A model generated the notes under the pieces. The model searched no databases, had not been told where the DNA came from, and was given only the letters and a program-made list of their open reading frames with translations. DNA of 64,000 bases from Flavobacterium glaciei (lineage in GTDB: Bacteria; Bacteroidota; Bacteroidia; Flavobacteriales; Flavobacteriaceae), in contig NZ_QQBA01000008.1 in the NCBI RefSeq assembly GCF_003350545.1, forward strand, positions 62,001 through 126,000, given 5' to 3'. Shown piece after piece: positions 28,986 to 38,153 of the stretch (the first letter of the stretch is position 1; every line of letters begins with the position of its first letter). The position numbers and the translations under genes were made by a program.

Positions 28986-31958
28986 ATGCAGAATAAAGGA
29001 CTTATTAAATTTTTCGCAATTCTATTTGCATTGGTAAGTATTTACCAACTTTCTTTCACTTTTGTGGCCAATAACATCAAGAGCGATGCAAAATCTTTTG
29101 CAGGTGGAAATCCTGAGAAAGAAGTAAAATATTTAGATTCTATTGGTAAAGAAAAAATATTAAACCTTGGGTTTACTGATTTTACTTATGATGAAGTAAA
29201 AAACAAACAAATCAACAAAGGTCTTGACTTAGAGGGAGGAATTAACGTAATTCTTCAAATTTCTATAAAAGATGTTTTGAAAGGATTATCAAACAACTCT
29301 AAAAATCCAGTTTTTAATAAGTCTTTAGCTGATGCTTCGGCTAATTTTGAAGGAAACAAAACGTATTTGAATAAATTTTACGAAGCTTTTGAAGCTAATT
29401 CAAAAGGGACAGTAAAGTTAGCTTCTCCAGATATTTTTGCAAACAGATCTTTACAAGGTGAAGGTGGTGTTAGTTTTCAAATGACTGATGCCGAAGTGCA
29501 AAAAGTAATCAAAAGAAAAGTAGACGAATCTATTGAAAGCGCTTTTAAAGTATTAAGAGAGCGTATTGACAAATTTGGAGTAACGCAACCTAACATCCAA
29601 AAATTAGGAGAAACTGGAAGAATTCTTGTAGAACTTCCTGGTGCAAAAGATGTAGATAGAATTAAAAAGTTATTAGGAGGTAAAGCACAACTTGAATTTT
29701 GGGAAACGTACAAAATTGAGGAAGTTGGTAATTTCTTAATGGCTGCTAATGAGGCCTTGAAAAAGACAGAAATCAAAACTGCTGAAGTTAAACCAGTAGT
29801 TAAAGATTCATTAAGCGCATTATTAACAGACACTAAAGATTCTACAGCGGCAAAAAAAGGACAAAATCCTTTGTTTGATAAAATTGTAAGTCAAGGTGGC
29901 GGTCCAGTTCTAGGTTTGTTTTCGCCAAAAGATACTGCTACAATAAACGCTTATTTTAAGAGACAAGACATAAAAATATTATTACCTGCAGAATTGACTT
30001 ACGCTAAATTTGTTTGGGGTAAACCATTAAATATTACTGACGATAAGAAAAAGCAAGTTGAAGTTGTAGAATTATACGCTTTGCGCGGTAACAGAGATAA
30101 TAATCCAGCTATGGTTGGTGCTGTAGTTACAGATGCAAAAGATACTTTTGACCAGTTAGGGAAGCCAGCTGTGTCGATGCAAATGAACTCTCAAGGAGCT
30201 AAAGGTTGGGAAGAGTTAACAGGAAGAGCATTTACTCAAAAAAGTAATATTGCGATTGTCTTAGATAATGTTGTTTATTCTGCTCCGGGAGTATCTAGTG
30301 GTCCTATTTCAGGTGGAAGATCTGAAATTTCTGGTGCTTTTGATATCACAGAAACTAAGGATTTAGCTAACGTTCTTAATGCGGGTAAATTACCAGCTTC
30401 GGCAGATATTATTCAGTCAACTGTAGTAGGGCCTTCATTGGGTCAGGCTTCTATTGACGCTGGATTGATTTCATCAATAATTGGATTTTTACTAGTTTGT
30501 TTCTGGATGGTATTTTATTACGGAAAAGCAGGTTGGTATGCTAATTTAGCCTTGTTATTAAACTTATTGTTTTTGTTTGGTATCATGTCTAGTTTTGGTT
30601 TTGTATTAACATTGCCAGGTATTGCAGGTATTGTATTGACATTAGGAACAGCAGTAGATGCAAACATCATTATATTTGAAAGAGCTAAAGAAGAGTTACG
30701 CGACGGGAAAACATTATCCGATGCAGTTGTTTCAGCTTACGGATGGCATGGTGCTATGCGTTCTATTATTGATGCAAACGTAACGCACGTATTAACTGGA
30801 GCAATCTTGTTTATCTTTGGTACAGGTCCTATTAAAGGTTTTGCTTTAACATTACTTATTGGTATAGCAACTTCATTATTTACATCTATTTTTATAGCTA
30901 GAATCTTTATCGATAGAAATATTGCAGGTAAGGCAGATTTAACTTTCTGTACTAATATGACTAAAAATTGGTTTACAAACTTTAACTATGATTTTATCAA
31001 AATCAAAAAGTTTACGTACATCTTCTCTTCTATAGTTGTAGTTGTAAGTTTGATTTCTATTTTCTTTGTTAATGGTTTAGATCAAGGTGTAGATTTTGTT
31101 GGAGGTAGAACTTTCCAAGTGAAATTTGAAAAGCCTGTAGATGCCTCAGTAGTATCTGAGGAGTTATCAGCTGCGTTTGCTACTCCTGTAGAAGCAAAAG
31201 TTTTAGGTGATGATGATCAATTGAAAATCACAACTAAATACAAAATTAAAGAAGACGGAATTGCTGTAGATAAAGAGGTTAATGAAAAATTATACAAAGC
31301 TTTAGCTAAGTATTTCCCAAGTACTTCTTATGATCAATTCACAAATTCTTTTGATGGTAAGAAAGTGGGGGTATTGCAAGCTTCAAAAGTAGGAGCTTCT
31401 ATTTCTGAGGATATCAAAACAAACTCGTATTGGGCTGTTTTAGGTGCTCTTGCAGTAATCTTTTTATACCTTATGATCTCTTTCCGTAAATGGCAGTATT
31501 CATTAGGTGCGATTGCGGCTGTTGCGCATGACGTTATCTTTGTATTAGGTATATACTCTTTATGTTATAAATTCATGCCTTTCCACATGGAAATGGACCA
31601 ACACTTTATAGCTGCAATTCTTACGGTAATTGGATATTCGATGAACGATACTGTAATTGTATTTGATAGAATTAGAGAATTCATTTTAGGAAAAAGAAAA
31701 GGAAGTTTTGAAAGCATAGTAAATGCATCTATTAATACTACTTTATCTAGAACTTTAAATACTTCTTTGACAATGATTATTGTATTATTGACGATGTTCC
31801 TTTTTGGAGGTGAGTCAATTAGAGGATTTATTTTTGCTATGTTAGTAGGTATCATTGTAGGTACGTATTCATCTTTATTTATTGCGACGCCAGTATTAGT
31901 TGATACGTTCTCTCAAGAAGATAAAACCACTATCGAAAAAGAGCACGCTGCTGAGTAA
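28986..31958 (+). CDS. secDF: Fused SecDF protein-export membrane protein
   Basis: An inner-membrane RND-type subunit of the Sec machinery that uses the proton gradient to finish translocation. The 990 residues fuse SecD (to about 640) and SecF, the usual arrangement in Bacteroidota. Residues 1-26 are the first membrane helix. The SecD motif KGLDLEGGINVIL (near 80), the P1 head region, and GTAVDANIIIFERAKEEL mark SecD; GLDQGVDFVGGRTFQVKF and YSMNDTVIVFDRIRE mark SecF. It has its own promoter with a long leader and ends at a terminator. Confidence 0.96.
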   Translation: MQNKGLIKFFAILFALVSIYQLSFTFVANNIKSDAKSFAGGNPEKEVKYLDSIGKEKILNLGFTDFTYDEVKNKQINKGLDLEGGINVILQISIKDVLKGLSNNSKNPVFNKSLADASANFEGNKTYLNKFYEAFEANSKGTVKLASPDIFANRSLQGEGGVSFQMTDAEVQKVIKRKVDESIESAFKVLRERIDKFGVTQPNIQKLGETGRILVELPGAKDVDRIKKLLGGKAQLEFWETYKIEEVGNFLMAANEALKKTEIKTAEVKPVVKDSLSALLTDTKDSTAAKKGQNPLFDKIVSQGGGPVLGLFSPKDTATINAYFKRQDIKILLPAELTYAKFVWGKPLNITDDKKKQVEVVELYALRGNRDNNPAMVGAVVTDAKDTFDQLGKPAVSMQMNSQGAKGWEELTGRAFTQKSNIAIVLDNVVYSAPGVSSGPISGGRSEISGAFDITETKDLANVLNAGKLPASADIIQSTVVGPSLGQASIDAGLISSIIGFLLVCFWMVFYYGKAGWYANLALLLNLLFLFGIMSSFGFVLTLPGIAGIVLTLGTAVDANIIIFERAKEELRDGKTLSDAVVSAYGWHGAMRSIIDANVTHVLTGAILFIFGTGPIKGFALTLLIGIATSLFTSIFIARIFIDRNIAGKADLTFCTNMTKNWFTNFNYDFIKIKKFTYIFSSIVVVVSLISIFFVNGLDQGVDFVGGRTFQVKFEKPVDASVVSEELSAAFATPVEAKVLGDDDQLKITTKYKIKEDGIAVDKEVNEKLYKALAKYFPSTSYDQFTNSFDGKKVGVLQASKVGASISEDIKTNSYWAVLGALAVIFLYLMISFRKWQYSLGAIAAVAHDVIFVLGIYSLCYKFMPFHMEMDQHFIAAILTVIGYSMNDTVIVFDRIREFILGKRKGSFESIVNASINTTLSRTLNTSLTMIIVLLTMFLFGGESIRGFIFAMLVGIIVGTYSSLFIATPVLVDTFSQEDKTTIEKEHAAE

Positions 31959-31982
31959 TTAAAAGAAGTAGCTACTATAATA

Positions 31983-32018
31983 AAAATAGGTTTAACGTAA
32001 GTTGAACCTATTTTTTTT
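31983..32018 (+). terminator. Rho-independent terminator after secDF
   Basis: AATAGGTTTAAC/GTTGAACCTATT with loop GTAA, one G-T pair, followed by eight T. Confidence 0.85.
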
Positions 32019-32052
32019 GTTATTATTGTAGCGTATAGATGATTTTTTTGAT

Positions 32053-32673
32053 ATGAGGTACTGCAATATTATTGTTTTTATTTACGGCTTGTATGCTTTA
32101 TCTATTGCATGTAACGCCCAAGAAACTCCAGGAGATATAAAGATTGGTTTTGCGGTAGGTTTTGGTAGTGAGTTTGAAAATAGAAATTATACCTACACAA
32201 ATCAATATGTAAAGCTTCAGTTTATGAAAACGATTATTGCTACTAATAGATTAAGTTATGATTTGGTAGTACAACCTGAGTATAATATGGGAACACACCA
32301 GCTTTTAAATCTTTACTTTGTTAAACCTGAAGAGGAAAATTATATCGAAAAAAGAGAACGGTATACAAAGCTAAAATCGTGCAATGAATACATATTTAAT
32401 TTAGGATTATTAATGCGCTATTCTTTGTCAAAAAAGGCAAGTATGTATGTGTTAGGAAGTGTAGGCCCTATGTATATTGATACTGCCACCGAGCGCTTGT
32501 CAAAAGGTTTTGCTTTTTCGGATGTATTGGCCTTAGGTCTAACTTTAAAAATAAATAAAATGATTTTTGATGTAAGACCGAATTTCCGTCATGTTTCTAA
32601 TGCTGGATTGCAAGTTTCTAATTCGGGTTATAATACTAAAAATATTGATTTTGGTTTTTTATTCTTTTTATAG
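32053..32673 (+). CDS. PagL-like (acyloxyacyl hydrolase family) outer-membrane protein
   Basis: A 206-residue protein with a signal peptide (MRYCNIIVFIYGLYALSIAC, probably cleaved after CNAQ) and an amphipathic beta-strand body ending in FLFFL. FRHVSNAGLQVSNSGYNT near residue 178 resembles the lipid A 3-O-deacylase PagL signature in which His and Ser two residues apart (180 and 182 here) are catalytic. At the place expected for the third residue (Glu in Pseudomonas PagL) an Asn appears, so activity is uncertain. Its role, if active, would be lipid A remodelling. Confidence 0.62.
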   Translation: MRYCNIIVFIYGLYALSIACNAQETPGDIKIGFAVGFGSEFENRNYTYTNQYVKLQFMKTIIATNRLSYDLVVQPEYNMGTHQLLNLYFVKPEEENYIEKRERYTKLKSCNEYIFNLGLLMRYSLSKKASMYVLGSVGPMYIDTATERLSKGFAFSDVLALGLTLKINKMIFDVRPNFRHVSNAGLQVSNSGYNTKNIDFGFLFFL

Positions 32674-32779
32674 AATTACTGCTAAATTTAATTCAAATTT
32701 ATAATCTATTAATATTTATGTACTTACTTATTATGAAAGTATATAATTTATATATTTACCATATTGTTAAAGTGCTTTA

Positions 32780-32787
32780 TACTTTTG
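32780..32787 (+). promoter_or_regulatory. -7 box of the T9SS substrate gene
   Basis: TACTTTTG fully matches TAnnTTTG, 24 nt before the ATG at 32811. It supports that start over the in-frame ATG at 32718. Confidence 0.45.
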
Positions 32788-32810
32788 ATGAAATTAAAAC
32801 CTATCTAATA

Positions 32811-34295
32811 ATGGAAAATTTTATTAAGTCTACAGTTTTTATTTGTTTCGTTAATTTATTTTTTGGCTTTAGCATTTTTGGTCAAACTGCTCCACCAACT
32901 CCTAACCCTAAATTCTTATATTATTGTTTGAATGATAATGCTTCACCTTTATCAGCAACAACTTCTGGAGGTGGTACATTAAGATGGTATACAACAGCTA
33001 CTGGTGGGTCATTTTCTACAAATGCTCCAACTCCGATAACTACTGCAACTGCGAGCCCAACTCCGCTTACATATTATGTAACTCAAGTAATTGGTGGGAT
33101 AGAGAGTGCTCCTAGAACAGAAATATTTGTTTATGTTAACCAAAAATTAGATTTATACTGCCAAACAATAACACCAAATTCTATTAAATTTGATTTTGCA
33201 AATACCGGACAATCTAGTTTTACTTATAGTTATACGGTTGATGGAGGAGCACCAATAACAGGAACTCACACAGCTCCTTCTAATTTTACAGTTTCAGGAT
33301 TGAATGAAAAACAATCTGTTATGTTTACTATAACTGCTGTAGGTGCAAAAGCTTGTGTGACTCCACAAACCGTAACTTGTACAACAACTTGTTCTCCAGC
33401 TAATATTAAGACTCCTGATTTTCCTGCTATAGTTCCTTTTTGTACCGGAACTCCAGCACCATTACTAAGTCCTACTTCTCCTAATGGAATCACGGGAACA
33501 TGGTCGCCATCAACGATTAGTAATACAACCAGCGGGAATTATGTTTTTGTACCTAATGATTCTAAATGTATAAATAGCCAGACATTAGCAGTAACGGTAA
33601 GGCCTCTTGTACAACCTAATTTTGCCAATATTTCAATCTGTAGGGGAGGAGTAGCGCCTATTTTAAATACTACATCTCCAAATGGAATTAAAGGAACTTG
33701 GTTGCCAGCAACTATAAACAATATGGTAAGTGGTGCTTATGTTTTTTCTCCAAGTTCAAATGAATGTACAACTTCACAAACAATTAATGTTACTGTGATT
33801 CCCTCCAATACACTTTTAGATGTAAATTGGACAGTTTCAGAGGCTTTTGTTAAAAATCAAATAGTAACAGTTATTGCTACAGGAACTGGCGATTTTTTGT
33901 ATCAATTAGATGATGGACTCTTTCAGGAAAGTGCAGTTTTTGAAAATGTTTCTTTTGGATCTCACTCTGTAACAGTAAAAGATAAAAATGGTTGTAGCCC
34001 ACCAATTACTAGAACTAACGTATTAGTAATTAATTATCCCAAGTTTTTTACGCCTAATGCTGATGGATACAACGATACATGGAATGTATTTACGTTACAA
34101 GAACAATTAAATTCCAAAATTCAAATTTTTGATCGTCATGGTAAATTTTTAAAAGAAATTTTTCCCAATGGATTAGGTTGGGATGGAACTTATATCGGAC
34201 AACCAATGCCAGCCAATGATTATTGGTTCAGCATTGAGTATACAGAAAATGATATCCCAAAAAAATTTAAATCGCATTTTTCATTAAAACGATAA
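32811..34295 (+). CDS. Secreted protein with type B T9SS C-terminal sorting domain
   Basis: About 494 residues. The signal peptide FICFVNLFFGFSIFGQ is followed by an Ig-like domain (GGGTLRWYTTATGGSFSTNA), a fibronectin-like stretch, two tandem modules of about 63 residues each (PFCTGTPAPLLSPTSPNGIT and ICRGGVAPILNTTSPNGIK as their starts), and finally the type B sorting domain with FFTPNADGYNDTWNV, IQIFDRHGKFLKEI and GWDGTYIGQPMPANDYWFSI. Such proteins are exported by the gliding-associated type IX machinery and stay at or leave the cell surface. Function of the extracellular modules is unknown, perhaps adhesion. A terminator follows. Confidence 0.87.
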   Translation: MENFIKSTVFICFVNLFFGFSIFGQTAPPTPNPKFLYYCLNDNASPLSATTSGGGTLRWYTTATGGSFSTNAPTPITTATASPTPLTYYVTQVIGGIESAPRTEIFVYVNQKLDLYCQTITPNSIKFDFANTGQSSFTYSYTVDGGAPITGTHTAPSNFTVSGLNEKQSVMFTITAVGAKACVTPQTVTCTTTCSPANIKTPDFPAIVPFCTGTPAPLLSPTSPNGITGTWSPSTISNTTSGNYVFVPNDSKCINSQTLAVTVRPLVQPNFANISICRGGVAPILNTTSPNGIKGTWLPATINNMVSGAYVFSPSSNECTTSQTINVTVIPSNTLLDVNWTVSEAFVKNQIVTVIATGTGDFLYQLDDGLFQESAVFENVSFGSHSVTVKDKNGCSPPITRTNVLVINYPKFFTPNADGYNDTWNVFTLQEQLNSKIQIFDRHGKFLKEIFPNGLGWDGTYIGQPMPANDYWFSIEYTENDIPKKFKSHFSLKR

Positions 34296-34300
34296 CACAA

Positions 34301-34335
34301 AAAAGCTCTTGTGTTGACAAGAGCTTTTTTTCTTA
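34301..34335. terminator. Bidirectional terminator between the T9SS gene and lgt
   Basis: A 12-bp perfect stem AAAAGCTCTTGT/ACAAGAGCTTTT with loop GTTG and T runs on both sides, between two convergent genes. Confidence 0.88.
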
Positions 34336-34348
34336 AGTAAGTAGGATA

Positions 34349-35275
34349 TTATATTTTAATGGGTTTTTCAGCAGTGAAGATAAAGTAGAGTCCAATTAAA
34401 ATAAAAGGAATACTAAGCCATTGTCCAGTAGAAAATAATCCTAAAGAACTTTCAAATCCGCCTTGGCTTTCTTTTACCGATTCTACCACAAAACGAACAG
34501 AAAATAAAAGAACTAGGAACATTCCAAAAATAAATCCGGTATAATTTCTTTTCTCAGTTTTCCAATACATGAAAAATAAGATTACAAAAACGAATACGTA
34601 ACAAAACGCTTCGTACAATTGCGTGGGATGTCTCACAGGAACTTGTTCTAGTAAAGTTGCAAATTTAGGATCTGTTGCAATGGCTGTATATGCATCTTTA
34701 GGATTCGCAATTTGAGTAGCATTTACTGCATCCATCGGACTAAAATGATCTTTGATGAATTTTATTCCAAAAGCAGATGTGGTTTCATGACCAATAATTT
34801 CCGAATTGAAAAAGTTGCCTAATCTCACGAAAATTGCGCCACTTGCTACAGGAATAACCACGCGGTCTAAAATCCATAACTGTGGTCTTTTAAGTATATT
34901 TTTACTGTAAAAATACATGGCAACTATTATAGAAATTGCAGCACCATGACTCGCTAAACCTTGATAACCGGTGAATTCAAAACTTGGACTGAATCTAAAC
35001 GGTAAAACAATTTCCATTAAATGATTGCGGTAATATTCCCAATCATAAAAGAAAACGTGTCCTAAACGGGCTCCTATTAAGGTTGCTAATACGGTCCAGA
35101 TAAACAATGAATCCAGTTTTTCTATCGATTCTCCTTCTCGTTCAAAAATATGTTTCATGATGTACCAGCCTAATCCAAAAGCAATTACAAACATTAAGCT
35201 GTAATATCGGACGATAAAAAAGCCCAAATCTATTCCTTCTGATGGATTCCAGACTATGTTTAAAGCGTGTGTCAT
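34349..35275 (-). CDS. lgt: Prolipoprotein diacylglyceryl transferase
   Basis: An inner-membrane enzyme that adds diacylglycerol to the lipobox cysteine of prolipoproteins. The 308 residues form about seven helices. GARLGHVFFYDWEYYRNH (near 68) includes the conserved arginine-histidine region, and FVRLGNFFNSEIIGHETTS is the Lgt signature, with RHPTQLYEA downstream. It is the last gene of the run cysS-yidD-lgt and ends at the shared terminator. Confidence 0.95.
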   Translation of the reverse strand: MTHALNIVWNPSEGIDLGFFIVRYYSLMFVIAFGLGWYIMKHIFEREGESIEKLDSLFIWTVLATLIGARLGHVFFYDWEYYRNHLMEIVLPFRFSPSFEFTGYQGLASHGAAISIIVAMYFYSKNILKRPQLWILDRVVIPVASGAIFVRLGNFFNSEIIGHETTSAFGIKFIKDHFSPMDAVNATQIANPKDAYTAIATDPKFATLLEQVPVRHPTQLYEAFCYVFVFVILFFMYWKTEKRNYTGFIFGMFLVLLFSVRFVVESVKESQGGFESSLGLFSTGQWLSIPFILIGLYFIFTAEKPIKI

Positions 35276-35328
35276 AAATTATGTGTTTTTATTTGTCGTA
35301 AAAATAGAGATTAAAAGTAAAATTCGTA

Positions 35329-35586
35329 CTAAAAAAGCGAATCTTTATGATTATGCGTTTTCTTAGGAACCGGATCATAGCCTGTTCTTCCCCACGGATT
35401 ACAACTTACTATACGTTTTATTCCTAAAAAACCTCCGTAAAACAAACCATGAATCCGTAAGGCTTCAATCATATAAGAGGAGCAAGTCGGTTCAAACCGG
35501 CAAGCGGAAGGTGTAAACGGAGAAATTGCAACTTGATAAAAGCGAACCAATAGCACAAAAGGAAATATGAGGATTTTAGAAATCAT
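35329..35586 (-). CDS. yidD: Membrane protein insertion efficiency factor YidD
   Basis: An 85-residue protein with an N-terminal amphipathic segment [20 protein letters not shown] and the family signature [15 protein letters not shown] followed by [13 protein letters not shown]. YidD members help YidC insert inner-membrane proteins. It is placed 53 bp upstream of lgt and 58 bp downstream of cysS, all reading the same way. Confidence 0.93.
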   Translation of the reverse strand: MISKILIFPFVLLVRFYQVAISPFTPSACRFEPTCSSYMIEALRIHGLFYGGFLGIKRIVSCNPWGRTGYDPVPKKTHNHKDSLF

Positions 35587-35644
35587 ATTTTATTAGTTTC
35601 TGCATGAGATTTTCCGCTAATTATTAAAAAAGAATAACAAAACA

Positions 35645-37123
35645 CTAAATGCTAAATGTTGTTCCTTCTTTGCCGTCTTTCAACTGAATTCCCAAAGCAA
35701 TTAATTGATCTCTAATTTGATCAGACAAGGCAAAATTCTTATTGTCCCTAGCCTGTTTTCTCATTTCGATAAGCATGTTTACCGTTCCTTCTAATTTGTC
35801 ATTATTGCTGTCAGACACTTTTTCATCTTCCAATCCTAAAACATCAAATACAAAACCATGCATTGCTTTTGCAAAATTGTTTAAGTCTTCAGTATTTAAT
35901 GTCTCTTTTCCATCCTTTAACAAATTGACAAAGCGAACGCCTTCAAACAACTGCGCAATTAAAATTGGGGTGTTAAAATCGTCATTCATCGCATCATAGC
36001 AGGATTGTTTCCACGCTGCGAAATCAATAGTACTTTTTGAACCAGCGGTGATTTCTTTTAATGAGCTCATCGCTTCCATTAATCGTTTATATCCTTTTTC
36101 AGCAGCAACAATGGCATCGTCAGAAAAATCAAGAATACTTCTGTAATGCGCTTGTAGCATAAAAAATCGTGCAACCGATGCGGAGAAAGCTTTACTCAAA
36201 ATTGTATTTTCTCCAGTCAAAATTTCTCTTGGCAAAATATTATTCCCAGTAGATTTTGCCATTTTTTTACCATTCAAAGTCAACATATTAGCGTGTAGCC
36301 AATAATTAACTGGAGTTTGACCGGTACAGGCTTCGTTTTGTGCAATTTCGCACTCATGATGCGGGAATTTCAAGTCCATTCCGCCACCGTGAATATCAAA
36401 ATGATTACCTAAATATTTAGTGCTCATTGCAGTACATTCTAAGTGCCATCCCGGGAATCCATCGCTCCATGGTGAGGGCCAACGCATAATATGCTGGGCT
36501 TCCGCTTTTTTCCAAAGTGCAAAATCCTGTGGATTTTTTTTGTCACTTTGTCCGTCAAGGTCGCGAGTATTGGTAAGCATATCCTCAATATTACGACCAC
36601 TTAATCGTCCGTAATGATTGGTTTCATTAAATTTTACGACATCAAAATAAACAGATCCATTGGCTTCATAACCAATTCCTTTATCAATGATAGTTTTTAT
36701 GATTTCAATTTGCTCAATAATATGACCCGTTGCTGTTGGTTCAATACTTGGTGGCAAAAAGTTAAATTCATTCAAAATATCATGAAAATCTACAGTGTAA
36801 CGCTGTACAACTTCCATAGGTTCTAGTTGCTCCAGACGTGCTTTTTTGGCAATCTTATCCTCACCTTCATCCACATCATCCACAATATGACCCACATCAG
36901 TAATATTTCTAACATAGCGTACTTTGTAATCCAAATGCAAAAAATACCTGAAAATCACGTCAAATGACATAAAGGTACGCACGTTTCCAAGGTGCACATT
37001 ACTGTAAACCGTGGGTCCACAAACATACATCCCAACATTTCCTTCGTGAATGGGTGTAAATGTTTCTTTTTCTCCTGAAAGAGAATTGTATATTTTTAGA
37101 TTTTGGCTACTGTATAAAGGCAT
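35645..37123 (-). CDS. cysS: Cysteinyl-tRNA synthetase
   Basis: A class I aminoacyl-tRNA synthetase of 492 residues. [18 protein letters not shown] near residue 29 holds the zinc-binding Cys and the HIGH-like [14 protein letters not shown] and [11 protein letters not shown] give further zinc ligands; [10 protein letters not shown] is the KMSKS loop in a KMAKS form. The C-terminal anticodon-binding helical part is complete. It probably starts a short operon with yidD and lgt. Confidence 0.96.
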   Translation of the reverse strand: MPLYSSQNLKIYNSLSGEKETFTPIHEGNVGMYVCGPTVYSNVHLGNVRTFMSFDVIFRYFLHLDYKVRYVRNITDVGHIVDDVDEGEDKIAKKARLEQLEPMEVVQRYTVDFHDILNEFNFLPPSIEPTATGHIIEQIEIIKTIIDKGIGYEANGSVYFDVVKFNETNHYGRLSGRNIEDMLTNTRDLDGQSDKKNPQDFALWKKAEAQHIMRWPSPWSDGFPGWHLECTAMSTKYLGNHFDIHGGGMDLKFPHHECEIAQNEACTGQTPVNYWLHANMLTLNGKKMAKSTGNNILPREILTGENTILSKAFSASVARFFMLQAHYRSILDFSDDAIVAAEKGYKRLMEAMSSLKEITAGSKSTIDFAAWKQSCYDAMNDDFNTPILIAQLFEGVRFVNLLKDGKETLNTEDLNNFAKAMHGFVFDVLGLEDEKVSDSNNDKLEGTVNMLIEMRKQARDNKNFALSDQIRDQLIALGIQLKDGKEGTTFSI

Positions 37124-37140
37124 TGTAGATTATTGTTTTC

Positions 37141-37264
37141 CTCACCCCAGCCCTCCCCAAAGGGAAGGGAGTTGAGACGTGAATGTGTTATTAATAATTG
37201 TTATAATCTTGTTCTGATTTTACCAGACCAAGCTCCCTCTCCTTTGGAGAAGGTCGTGGAGAGG
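37141..37264. repeat. Inverted pair of C/G-rich intergenic elements
   Basis: The left unit (37141-37171, CTCACCCCAGCCCTCCCCAA and following) and the right unit (37234-37264) are inverted copies agreeing at about three quarters of positions; each also folds on itself. They fill the cysS-folE gap, and the right one ends next to the folE stop. Confidence 0.65.
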
Positions 37265-37265
37265 A

Positions 37266-37937
37266 CTAGAACTTAGTTTCTAATTTAATATAATCCAAAA
37301 ACTCTCTACGAGTTACGGCATCTTTAAATTTCCCACCAAATTCGGATGTTACAGTGCTACTTTCAATATCACTGATTCCTCTTGAATTTACGCAAAGGTG
37401 TTTGGCATCAATTACACAAGCTACATCTTCTGTACCCAAAGCAATTTGTAATTCCTGAACAATTTGCATCGTTAAACGCTCTTGAACTTGAGGTCTTTTG
37501 GCATAATATTCCACAATACGGTTCATTTTAGACAAACCTATAACTCTTCCGTTAGAAATATAAGCTACATGTGCTCTTCCTATGATTGGTAATAAATGAT
37601 GCTCACACGTAGAATACACGATGATGTTTTTTTCAACTAACATTTCACCGTATTTGTAATTGTTGTCAAATGTGGAAGCTTTTGGTTTTCTTGAAGGATT
37701 CAAACCTCCAAAAATTTCCTTAACGAACATTTTGGCAACACGATTAGGTGTTCCTTTTAAGCTATCGTCGGTCAAGTCCATTCCAAGTGTTTGAAGGATA
37801 TTCTCAACGTCTTTTTTTATTTTTTCAACTTTTTCTTCATCAGTAAGGTTAAAAGCATCATGTCTTACGGGATTATTAGCGGATAAACTAACATGATTGT
37901 CTCCTATTTCGTCTTGAAATTCTTCGTTTTTTATCAT
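37266..37937 (-). CDS. folE: GTP cyclohydrolase I
   Basis: The first step of tetrahydrofolate or tetrahydrobiopterin-type pterin synthesis, producing 7,8-dihydroneopterin triphosphate from GTP. 223 residues from the ATG at 37937 (three residues longer if 37946 is used). The zinc and active-site region VYSTCEHHLLPIIGRAHVAY, GLSKMNRIVEYYAKRPQVQE and HLCVNSRGI are all present. The first 35 residues form a variable N-terminal arm. Confidence 0.95.
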   Translation of the reverse strand: MIKNEEFQDEIGDNHVSLSANNPVRHDAFNLTDEEKVEKIKKDVENILQTLGMDLTDDSLKGTPNRVAKMFVKEIFGGLNPSRKPKASTFDNNYKYGEMLVEKNIIVYSTCEHHLLPIIGRAHVAYISNGRVIGLSKMNRIVEYYAKRPQVQERLTMQIVQELQIALGTEDVACVIDAKHLCVNSRGISDIESSTVTSEFGGKFKDAVTRREFLDYIKLETKF

Positions 37938-38080
37938 TAAAAGCAACTATTATAGTGGGTATATTTATTTAAGCGGTAAAGATAAATAATAAAAATTAAA
38001 GAATTTCTATCGCTTCTACTATTTAAGACTACTTTATCGGTTCGTCAAGAAATTCTTCTTTGTATTTTGGACCCAAAAAG

Positions 38081-38117
38081 AAAGGCAATAACGAGTTCGT
38101 TATTGCCTTTTATAAAA
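38081..38117. terminator. Terminator downstream of the aminotransferase gene
   Basis: A 14-bp perfect stem AAAGGCAATAACGA/TCGTTATTGCCTTT; on the minus strand it is followed by CTTTTT. Confidence 0.85.
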
Positions 38118-38153
38118 AATCAATGAAGTAGTAAATCTAAAGATTGGATTTAT

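Noticed and set aside
29477..29833. Minus-strand open frame within secDF
   Set aside because: Antisense to the well-supported SecDF coding region, with no recognisable motif and no promoter.
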